Assembly (NCBI GenBank): GCA_964598725.1
Contig: CAZRCW010000001.1
Span: 806,001 to 870,000 of the forward strand
Reading direction: 5' to 3'
DNA from: JAGOTP01 sp964598725
GTDB taxonomy: Bacteria > Patescibacteriota > Patescibacteriia > 2-12-FULL-60-25
DNA length: 64,000 bases
Shown: positions 57,660-64,000 of the stretch, piece by piece
Layout of the letters: every line of letters starts with the position of its first letter
Position numbering within the stretch: the first letter of the stretch is position 1
The notes under the pieces: model-generated
Told to the model about the DNA's origin: nothing
Seen by the model: the letters and a program-made list of their open reading frames with translations, nothing else
The model's database searches: none
Position numbers and translations under genes: made by a program

Positions 57660-59060
57660 TTATTTCTTTTCGGTTGGACGAAGCGCGATATGGGCTTCGA
57701 CTAGGCGCTTTTCTTCGATCTCCGATGGCGCACCCATGAGTGGGTCGCGGGCATCCCCTGTCTTTGGGAATGGAATGACTTCGCGGATGTTCGGCTCGTT
57801 GGCGAGAATCATGACAATGCGGTCGATCCCAGGAGCCATGCCGCCGTGTGGTGGCGCACCGAATTCAAACGCTTCTAAGATATGGCCGAAACGCGCTTGA
57901 ATCAGGTCATCTGGCAAGCCAAGCAACTGGAAGATGCGGTTCTGCAATTCACGCTTGTGAATACGAATCGAGCCGGAGGACAATTCGTAGCCGTTCAAGA
58001 CGAGGTCATACGAAGAGGCGCGGACCTTCATCGGATCCGTTTCCAATAATTCAAGATCTTCCGGGTTCGGCATACAGAATGGATGGTGTGCCGCCTGGAC
58101 TCCTCCTTCTTTATCCATTTCGAACATTGGGAAATCAATGACCCAGCAGAACGCTAACTCGTTCGGATCTTCTTTATTTACACGAAGGTCTGGCTTGTCA
58201 TTCCCGTACTTCTCCATCGATTCACGGTATGTGATGCGTGGGAATGGCACTTGTGTGATGTGTTTTTCCGGTGACACCTGCTTCACCATCTCAATCATCA
58301 TCCGTTCGTTCAAAGCCAAGACATCCTCTTGCGTCACGAACGACATCTCAAGATCGAGCTGGGTGAACTCTGGCTGACGGTCTCCGCGTTGATCTTCATC
58401 ACGGAAGCAGCGCGCGATCTGGAAGTAGCGTTCTAAGCCACCAACCATACACAACTGCTTAAACTGCTGTGGCGACTGAGGCAGTACGTAGAACTGACCA
58501 TCGTGCAAACGCGATGGGACGAGATATTCGCGCGAACCCTCTGGCGTTCCTTTTGTGAGGATAGGGGTCTCGATCTCGAGAAAGCCTTCTGTGTGCAGGA
58601 ACGTACGGAAAAATGAAATAACTTTATCTCGCAATTCAAGGTTACGCACCATGCGACGGCTGCGCAGATCGAGGTAGCGATGCTTTAAGCGAAGCTCTTC
58701 GTTAATGCCGAGTGTGTTCTCTAATTCAAATGGGAGTGGCTTCGAAGCGTTCAAGATTTCAACGCTCTTGGCCAGAACCTCGATCGTGCCGGTTGGAAGA
58801 TCTGGATTAATCTGTTTTGCACCGCGCTCTTTCACGAGACCTGTCACCTCAATGCAGTATTCGGCGCGAAGTTCTTGCATCGCGGCCTGAGAATCTTCGG
58901 ACAATTCCGCTGGCACCAATACGACCTGAGCGAGCCCCGAACGGTCGCGCATGTCCAAAAACGCCAATTTTCCCATGTCGCGGCGTGAGTGGATCCAACC
59001 TTTGAGCGTGACGGTTTGGCCGATCTGACCAACCGTGTCGCGAATCATCGTTCGTGGCAT
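57660..59060 (-). CDS. aspS: Aspartyl-tRNA synthetase, short form without GAD domain
   Basis: 466 residues against about 590 for typical bacterial enzymes. OB-fold anticodon domain (TLKGWIHSRRDMGKLAFLDMRD), then the class II core with motif 2 (FRDEDQRGDRQPEFTQLD) and motif 3 (GMAPGIDRIVMIL). The insertion between them that forms the bacterial GAD domain appears to be missing. Charges tRNA-Asp; a separate AsnRS gene is nearby, so a discriminating enzyme is plausible. A TTATCT box lies 10 nt before the start. Confidence 0.94.
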   Translation of the reverse strand: MPRTMIRDTVGQIGQTVTLKGWIHSRRDMGKLAFLDMRDRSGLAQVVLVPAELSEDSQAAMQELRAEYCIEVTGLVKERGAKQINPDLPTGTIEVLAKSVEILNASKPLPFELENTLGINEELRLKHRYLDLRSRRMVRNLELRDKVISFFRTFLHTEGFLEIETPILTKGTPEGSREYLVPSRLHDGQFYVLPQSPQQFKQLCMVGGLERYFQIARCFRDEDQRGDRQPEFTQLDLEMSFVTQEDVLALNERMMIEMVKQVSPEKHITQVPFPRITYRESMEKYGNDKPDLRVNKEDPNELAFCWVIDFPMFEMDKEGGVQAAHHPFCMPNPEDLELLETDPMKVRASSYDLVLNGYELSSGSIRIHKRELQNRIFQLLGLPDDLIQARFGHILEAFEFGAPPHGGMAPGIDRIVMILANEPNIREVIPFPKTGDARDPLMGAPSEIEEKRLVEAHIALRPTEKK

Positions 59061-59126
59061 AAAAGAGAGATAAAAAGAATCTCCCCCATCTCACCATATG
59101 CGAGATTGGAGGGCAATTTTTTGGGT

Positions 59127-59396
59127 TTATTGAACTGATTGGGTACTACTGACGGTCGTCACAGGAGGCGTTGAGGTCACAGTTTCTAAGCTCCAACCAT
59201 TCAACTGCCAGGCAAGAGATGGTTCACAGTTCGTCGTTTGGGTTTTGGCAGCACAAGCCTGGTAGCGCATGAATTCCTTCTGCGCGCGCTGCGTAATCAC
59301 AAGCGGTAAGGCAACAAAAATAACTAACGCAGCGACTCCGAGGGCGATCCAGAAGGTAATCCAACCGGTCGGAAGGGACGACGATGAGGCGTTCAT
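59127..59396 (-). CDS. Small single-pass membrane protein (89 aa)
   Basis: Not recognised. One membrane helix (about 11-33), then a short outer domain with two cysteines (YQACAAKTQTTNCEP) and a Thr/Ser/Val-rich tail. It directly follows the beta-propeller-like gene and may be its partner. Confidence 0.65.
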   Translation of the reverse strand: MNASSSSLPTGWITFWIALGVAALVIFVALPLVITQRAQKEFMRYQACAAKTQTTNCEPSLAWQLNGWSLETVTSTPPVTTVSSTQSVQ

Positions 59397-59402
59397 ATAG
59401 GG

Positions 59403-60377
59403 TTAGTTTACCACAACTCCGCGGATGGTGTTTTCCAGATCTGCGTAGTGGATGACCTTGGTTGGGTTCAGCTTATCAACCCAGGCTAACTCCTTCGCCC
59501 GCGAAACCAGCAAGTACCGTTCATCCAACCACGCCTGCGGACGCCAACCTTTGATCTCGGAACGCAGCTGCTCACCAGAAAGAATCACCAACGATCCATC
59601 GGAGCTCAAGTAGGCCAACGTCGATGGACTCGGACTTGGTACCAAGCTCAAGATCATGGCCGGGTCTTGGGCAACCGTTGAACTTGTCCCCTGCTCGGTT
59701 AGACGAACCAAGAAACTCGGACCTTGAAACTGTTCATCCAGCAACTCAGATTGCTTGGAGCGAACGAACCAAGCGCTTTTGCCTTGCACCGTGAGTGGAG
59801 CGAGTTCGTCGTCCAACACTTCGATCACCTGAATATCCCCGGAACGATCTACCGATAACAACGCGCGCTGATTGCGATACGCTACAATCGCCAAACGGCC
59901 GCTTGAGAACATGCCAACGATCACCGGATCCTGCCATTTGGCTCCGCTCCTGGTACGTAACGGCACGTTCCAATTATCGCCTGTGATTTTCCACGGCGAA
60001 CTCGTTACCGAATCGTTCGGCGGCGTCAGGATGATACCTTGGGTTTTCCATTGCTCCGGTCGAAAGCCCTCGGGTGTCGATTGCTTTGTCGCCGTACCCG
60101 CTCGATCTAACGAAACGATCTGCTCCTTAGCAACATCGGCCGAAGCAACTGCAACGAGCACTCGGGTCGTTGTAGGAATGCTGGCCGGTAAACGCGACGG
60201 GAGCTCTGGCTTCTGCTCGACCGCAGGCTGTTCAGTTTGCGCAATTGTCCCCGTTGAAGGAGTTTTCGTTCCTAAATACAATTTCAATCCATAACCCGCG
60301 AAGACGACAAGCAATAGCAGCAAGCCCACAGGCAACACACCAACCGCTAAACAAGACACCGGACGCTTAGGGAGCAT
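59403..60377 (-). CDS. Membrane-anchored beta-propeller-like protein (324 aa)
   Basis: Not identified to family. An N-terminal membrane helix (about 12-34) and a linker rich in Thr/Glu/Pro lead to a repeat-like beta domain with Asp/Ser turns (GRLAIVAYRNQRALLSVDRSG; STLAYLSSDGSLVIL; ERYLLVSRAKELAWV) resembling TolB/WD40-type propellers outside the membrane. A TATACT box 9 nt before the ATG fits the leaderless pattern. Confidence 0.7.
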   Translation of the reverse strand: MLPKRPVSCLAVGVLPVGLLLLLVVFAGYGLKLYLGTKTPSTGTIAQTEQPAVEQKPELPSRLPASIPTTTRVLVAVASADVAKEQIVSLDRAGTATKQSTPEGFRPEQWKTQGIILTPPNDSVTSSPWKITGDNWNVPLRTRSGAKWQDPVIVGMFSSGRLAIVAYRNQRALLSVDRSGDIQVIEVLDDELAPLTVQGKSAWFVRSKQSELLDEQFQGPSFLVRLTEQGTSSTVAQDPAMILSLVPSPSPSTLAYLSSDGSLVILSGEQLRSEIKGWRPQAWLDERYLLVSRAKELAWVDKLNPTKVIHYADLENTIRGVVVN

Positions 60378-60386
60378 ACGGTGTCT

Positions 60387-60392
60387 AGTATA
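60387..60392 (-). promoter_or_regulatory. -10 box of the propeller-like gene
   Basis: TATACT on the minus strand, 9 nt before the ATG at 60377. Confidence 0.5.
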
Positions 60393-60417
60393 TCACTCTT
60401 CGATTCGGCTTGTTTGA

Positions 60418-61740
60418 TTATGGCTCCATGCGATTCAGCATGCGTGGGAACGGAATCGTTTCACGGATATGATGCATGCCACAGATCCAGCGCACCGTGC
60501 GTTCGAGACCGATGCCGAAACCGCTGTGAGGGACGGTCCCGTAAAGGCGGGTGTTCAAGTACCACTCATACTGTTCGAGCGGATAGTTGTGATCGATGAT
60601 TTCTTTTTTGAGCGTCGCGTAATCCTCTTCACGCTGACTGCCGCCGATGATCTCACGACCTTCTTCTGGAGCGATGAGGTCGGCACAGCGGGCGCGGAGA
60701 CGACCTTCACTGTCCGTAAACCGCTTCATGTAGAACGACTTGATCTCGGCTGGGTAGTCTTCGATGAAAACGGGGACTTGGAACTTATTGCCGAGTGCAA
60801 TTTCTTCTTCGGTCGACATGTCATCCATTTCATAGCCTGCAGCCGTGTAGGCTTCTTCGCTGATCAGCTTCTCGTCTTTCAAAATGCGCTTCGCTTCGAT
60901 GTGCTTGAGGTGCACGAATGGTTCATTGACGAGCTTCTGCAAAATGGTCGTATCACGTTCTAAGATCTTCAATTCTTCCTGACACTGTTCGAGTACATCT
61001 TTGACGATGCGCTTCACCATCCGCTCCTGGACATCCATGTTCATCGTCTGGTCAAAGAAGGCCATTTCGGCATCCATCATCCAGAGCTCGGACAAGTGGT
61101 GACGTGTTTTGCTCTTCTCGGCACGGAAGACCGGACCGAAGTCAAAGACTTTTCCAAAGGCCATGATCCCCGCTTCACTGTAGAGCTGACCAGACTGAGA
61201 CAGATACGCAGGCGTGTCATAATAGTTTACGGTGAAGAGCTGAGTCGTATCTTCACAGCTCGTTGGCTGGATAATCGGCGCATCGAACCGGATGAAGCCC
61301 TCCTCATGAAAGAACTGCTCGATCGAGAAGAAGACGCGGTCACGGATGCGCAGTACGGCCCAAGGCGTACGCGAACGCAAATATAGGTCACGCTTATCGA
61401 ACAAGAATTCTGGTCCGTGTTCCTTCTTTCCAATTGGATACTCTTCGGCTTTTTGCAGGAGAGTGACTTTACTTACCTGAAGTTCGTAGACCCCTTCCTG
61501 TTTTGGATGCTTGGCGACCGTTCCTTCAAGCACAAGGGACGATTCGATCGTGGCCGCACTCGCCGCCTCCCAAGATGCTTCGTCTACCCCTTTTTTAGAA
61601 ACCACGGCCTGCACGAAGCCAGAGCCATCGCGCATTTCAAGAAACACCAACGAACCGCTTGAACGGACATTAAACGACCAGCCTTTGATTTCAACCGTCT
61701 GCCCGACCAGTTCTGGGAACTGTTTGATGGAAGAGTGCAT
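60418..61740 (-). CDS. asnS: Asparaginyl-tRNA synthetase
   Basis: 440 residues. OB-fold (VEIKGWSFNVRSSGSLVFLEMRDG) and class II core. The AsnRS-type loop TSCEDTTQLFTVNYYD, motif 2 FRAEKSKTRHHLSELWMMDAEM, and motif 3 GFGIGLERTVRWICG are intact. Charges tRNA-Asn directly, so this organism need not rely on the amidotransferase route for Asn-tRNA. Confidence 0.96.
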   Translation of the reverse strand: MHSSIKQFPELVGQTVEIKGWSFNVRSSGSLVFLEMRDGSGFVQAVVSKKGVDEASWEAASAATIESSLVLEGTVAKHPKQEGVYELQVSKVTLLQKAEEYPIGKKEHGPEFLFDKRDLYLRSRTPWAVLRIRDRVFFSIEQFFHEEGFIRFDAPIIQPTSCEDTTQLFTVNYYDTPAYLSQSGQLYSEAGIMAFGKVFDFGPVFRAEKSKTRHHLSELWMMDAEMAFFDQTMNMDVQERMVKRIVKDVLEQCQEELKILERDTTILQKLVNEPFVHLKHIEAKRILKDEKLISEEAYTAAGYEMDDMSTEEEIALGNKFQVPVFIEDYPAEIKSFYMKRFTDSEGRLRARCADLIAPEEGREIIGGSQREEDYATLKKEIIDHNYPLEQYEWYLNTRLYGTVPHSGFGIGLERTVRWICGMHHIRETIPFPRMLNRMEP

Positions 61741-61749
61741 AACGGAGCC

Positions 61750-61778
61750 AATATAACGGGGAAAAGGGTGCGGGTAAA
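61750..61778 (-). promoter_or_regulatory. Leaderless promoter of asnS
   Basis: TTTACC (61773-61778), 17-bp spacer, TATATT (61750-61755), 9 nt before the ATG. Confidence 0.65.
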
Positions 61779-61792
61779 GAGGCGACGGTAAA

Positions 61793-61821
61793 TTGACAGA
61801 CTAGTAATAATTTGATACTAA
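61793..61821 (+). promoter_or_regulatory. Promoter of the 61.8-kb islet gene (TTTGATAC type)
   Basis: TTGACA (61793-61798), 17-bp spacer ending ATTTGA, TACTAA (61816-61821). Confidence 0.65.
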
Positions 61822-61842
61822 ATCGGCGAAGGAGGTGACGGT

Positions 61843-62226
61843 ATGTCATCACGATCGATCGGTCATGTACTGAGTTTGGCACTACTGGAAGAAGATCGCC
61901 CCTGTATCTTCTACACGGTGATCGGCCTCGTCGGTGTCGACCAACCCGCTGATAGCGACGGAAGCTGCCTGGGCACGATCTGCGAGGCGATGAACTTCGC
62001 CCGTGCGAGGAGCGGCAACGCGCAAGTGCTCATCAACTGCACCGCCGAGACTATGCCCTCGCTCAAGAGCAGGATCAGCTGGCTGAAGCAGACCCTGCAC
62101 GAGCTGTGCGAGGCCTTCGCCGACGAGCAGGGCCAGTTCACCTTCAGCGAGTTCAAGCCGATCGGCGGCGACGAGGCGCCACAGATCGCCTTCAGTATCA
62201 CCTGGACGCGCAAGCAGCCGGCGTAG
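61843..62226 (+). CDS. GC-rich islet gene, unknown (127 aa)
   Basis: Not recognised. The ATG at 61843 follows GAAGGAGGTGACG. Soluble, alpha/beta (HVLSLALLEEDRPCIFYTVIGLV; a long helix RISWLKQTLHELCEAFADEQG; a final strand QIAFSITWTR). Divergent from asnS, with independent promoter and terminator. Confidence 0.78.
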   Translation: MSSRSIGHVLSLALLEEDRPCIFYTVIGLVGVDQPADSDGSCLGTICEAMNFARARSGNAQVLINCTAETMPSLKSRISWLKQTLHELCEAFADEQGQFTFSEFKPIGGDEAPQIAFSITWTRKQPA

Positions 62227-62242
62227 TCCACCACTCCAACCC

Positions 62243-62272
62243 ACCCGCCACACGGACCCTCCGTTGGCGGGT
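62243..62272 (+). terminator. Nested-stem terminator
   Basis: ACCCGCCA-C-ACGGA-CCC-TCCGT-TGGCGGGT, 13 bp with one bulge, followed by CGTGTGTTTTT. Confidence 0.78.
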
Positions 62273-62380
62273 CGTGTGTTTTTATACAACGTCCTCGTGC
62301 CAGATCTTATCCGAGATCTGATCCAAGGACGTACGAGAATCCCTAAGGAGATAAGGAAACGGATTCTCGAACGGAGAACG

Positions 62381-63253
62381 TCACTCGTTCTCGAGACGAA
62401 GGGTGACGCAGGCCTCGTCGTCGGCGAGGGTGCGAATGATCACCTGCGCCGTCAGCATGGGCAGGCCGCAGAACAGGCCATGATCGATCACCTCACGCCA
62501 AAAGCGCAGCGTACCGAGAGCCCCAATCCCGGCTGGGAAGAGGTACTCCGTCGGCGGCGCAAACTGCTTGGAAAGATGGGAAGCCCGCCCCTCCCGCAGG
62601 TAGCGCTCCAACGCCAGTCGTAACCGGCCGACGATGAAGCACTGCCGAGGATTGAAGGTCGTGCCACACACGAGCACGAGCGCTTCATCGCTCCCCTCCT
62701 TGTCGGGCGAAGCGACGAGCTGATCGAGCCGCAGCTTGACCAGCTCCTCCGGCTTCATCCGGCTCACGAAGAGCAGGAAAAGCATCGCGTGGACGCGGAG
62801 CGTGTCGGCATCGTCTGTCCGCGGGAACGCGAGCAGCCGATCGATCTCCGCATCCGTCAGCGACGGGCTTACAGACCGTCCTCTGGCGGGAGGCGCGAGG
62901 TAGGGATCCTTGTCCTTCGACAATGGATGTTGGGAAAGGTAGCCCGACCACAGCAGGAAGTCGTAGAAAGACCTCGCCGCTTGGTAACGCTGTTCCTTCT
63001 GCTCACGCGTGAGCGAGCGTGGGTCGTTACACCAGGCATGCACATGCGCCGCGCGTACCTCGGCGAAACCAAGCACGAGCAGTCGCAGGTATCGCAGGAA
63101 CGAAGTGAGTTCGTCCTGATGGGCGATCGCCACGGCAGGCTGGAGCCCACCCTCGTCCATCGCCCAAGTTGCGTACTCCGCCAGGACATCGGCCGCACCG
63201 ACCGGCGGACCTTCCTCTTCCAATGCCGCCACCGAACCAATCACAGCTTTCAT
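62381..63253 (-). CDS. Degenerate tyrosine-recombinase-like protein (290 aa, GC-rich)
   Basis: The ATG at 63253 follows CGGAGGAAC. The N-terminal half resembles the helical core-binding domain of Xer/phage integrases (ELTSFLRYLRLL; AARSFYDFLLWSGYLSQHP). The next part matches the start of the catalytic domain (LTDAEIDRLLAF; MLFLLFVSRMKPEELVKLRL). The first catalytic Arg (LRxxEL) appears replaced by Lys (MKPEEL). The protein stops after VIIRTLADDEACVTLRLENE with no HxxR box and no Tyr nucleophile. Probably a DNA-binding protein without strand-transfer activity. Similar to the next gene. Confidence 0.7.
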   Translation of the reverse strand: MKAVIGSVAALEEEGPPVGAADVLAEYATWAMDEGGLQPAVAIAHQDELTSFLRYLRLLVLGFAEVRAAHVHAWCNDPRSLTREQKEQRYQAARSFYDFLLWSGYLSQHPLSKDKDPYLAPPARGRSVSPSLTDAEIDRLLAFPRTDDADTLRVHAMLFLLFVSRMKPEELVKLRLDQLVASPDKEGSDEALVLVCGTTFNPRQCFIVGRLRLALERYLREGRASHLSKQFAPPTEYLFPAGIGALGTLRFWREVIDHGLFCGLPMLTAQVIIRTLADDEACVTLRLENE

Positions 63254-63342
63254 CAGAAGTTCCTCCGAGTGAGTGATGAAAAAAGGCCGGCCTATTTTTT
63301 AACATGTCTTCAAGAAAAAACCAATATTTCCTAAAAATCGAA

Positions 63343-63387
63343 CAGCGGGTGGTGGACCGCAAGAAATGCTGTCCGACCCACCCGCTG
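63343..63387 (-). terminator. Nested hairpin after the 63.4-kb gene
   Basis: Outer CAGCGGGTGG/CCACCCGCTG (10 bp) with inner GGAC/GTCC and asymmetric loops, beginning 7 bp after the stop on the minus strand. Confidence 0.65.
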
Positions 63388-63393
63388 GAGTAG

Positions 63394-64000
63394 CTACCTG
63401 TGATACAGCGCCTGCCGCATCCCGGTTCCGCTGAAGGTCGTTCGCAGACCACGCGTTCCAGCGTAGTAGCGGACTTCCCTCCAGAACTCATGCGGCCCAA
63501 GCGGCAAGAGCGCGCCGGCCGCAACTGGAAAGAGGTAGGGTGACTTCCCGCCGCCCACGATCATTGGACGAGCCACCTTCAGATAGCGCTCGACCTCGGA
63601 CCATAGCGCTTCGCCGATGGGCGACACGTCCGAACCATCGCTCCCGTGGCAAATCGTCTTTTGCTCAGGCTGAATACAGTCGAGTCGAGCCAAACGGACC
63701 TGATCGATGTCGAGCCCAAAGTTCTTCACGAGGAGCAGCATCAACCGGATCCGCACGGATCGCACATCGGTCAGACCTTCGTCTGGAGCGAGCAGCTGCG
63801 TGAAGTACTCCACCGAGACTTCCAGCGCCTTGCGAGAACGAGCCGCTGCTTTCCGCGCACCACCAAACGGATTGCGTTCGATAGTGCCATTCGACTCGAG
63901 GAACTGGAGGAGTGCACTGACTGTCCTCGCGCAAACCCCTCTCCAGTTCGGCCCGGAACGCCTCAGGGGCTCTGTCGCCCGCCAAGCATTGATCTCCGTT
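63394..64000 (-). CDS. Second degenerate tyrosine-recombinase-like protein, 5' end beyond window
   Basis: The frame is open to the window edge (about 200 residues visible). ARTVSALLQFLESNG, then TIERNPFGG, is the helix-turn typical of the integrase core-binding domain. It continues into RIRLMLLLVKNFGLDIDQVRL and FWREVRYYAGTRGLRTTF. It ends GTGMRQALYHR, where an active enzyme would have HxLRH and, 30 residues later, Tyr. The FWREV segment is shared with the 62.4-kb protein, so the two are paralogs. An internal GTG at 63813 could be mistaken for its start. Confidence 0.7.
   Translation of the reverse strand, partial: TEINAWRATEPLRRSGPNWRGVCARTVSALLQFLESNGTIERNPFGGARKAAARSRKALEVSVEYFTQLLAPDEGLTDVRSVRIRLMLLLVKNFGLDIDQVRLARLDCIQPEQKTICHGSDGSDVSPIGEALWSEVERYLKVARPMIVGGGKSPYLFPVAAGALLPLGPHEFWREVRYYAGTRGLRTTFSGTGMRQALYHR

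Overview
The window is dense bacterial chromosome using TGA as a stop. The gene set suggests a member of the Candidate Phyla Radiation (Patescibacteria), possibly near Uhrbacteria or related groups. Supporting signs are a compact type IV secretion (T4SS)-like operon with PrgI-, VirB6-, VirB4- and VirD4-type proteins, a translin-family protein, an aspartyl-tRNA synthetase that looks too short for the GAD insertion, an anaerobic NrdD/NrdG pair, and a serine recombinase whose 3' end runs into a tRNA gene. This placement is inference; no rRNA or ribosomal protein is present to test it.

Layout. 1-3725: type III restriction-modification (partial Mod, full Res). 4106-8694: small zinc-ribbon genes, tandem NrdR-type operators, nrdD-nrdG, a DoxX-like membrane protein. 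8697-19328: T4SS-like operon on the minus strand. 19787-22045: serine recombinase between two perfect 219-bp inverted repeats, abutting tRNA-Asn. 22217-23869: GC-rich Ser/Thr kinase. 24160-39400: dnaG-rpoD, uvrB, dus, an EnvC-like peptidase, gltX, two glycosyltransferases, translin and tRNA-Lys, with GC-rich genes inserted between them. 40381-42278: HD protein, rsgA, a 26-codon ORF. 42418-46206: four tandem GC-rich paralogous cassettes. 46264-51532: spoT/relA, parB-parA, a KefB-type antiporter, tRNA-Leu. 51592-54293: GC-rich small genes and a probable structured RNA. 54354-61740: initiator tRNA, tRNA-Met, dacA, scpB-scpA, aspS, asnS. 61793-64000: another GC-rich gene and two degenerate tyrosine-recombinase-like genes.

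The most striking theme is two superimposed gene populations. Ordinary housekeeping genes (medium GC) have a -10 box only about 6-13 nt before the start codon and no Shine-Dalgarno sequence, so their mRNAs look leaderless or nearly so. At least fourteen GC-rich genes sit singly or in small groups at the boundaries between these operons. Most have a sigma70-type promoter, a leader hairpin, a strong purine-rich ribosome binding site and a large, often nested, GC hairpin after the stop. They mostly encode proteins I do not recognise. The clearest case is the array at 42.4-46.2 kb: four divergent paralogs, each followed by a nearly identical 60-62 bp palindromic element. I propose these as a family of self-contained expression cassettes, acquired or spread by transfer or recombination. 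Function is unknown, and all GC statements are by eye.
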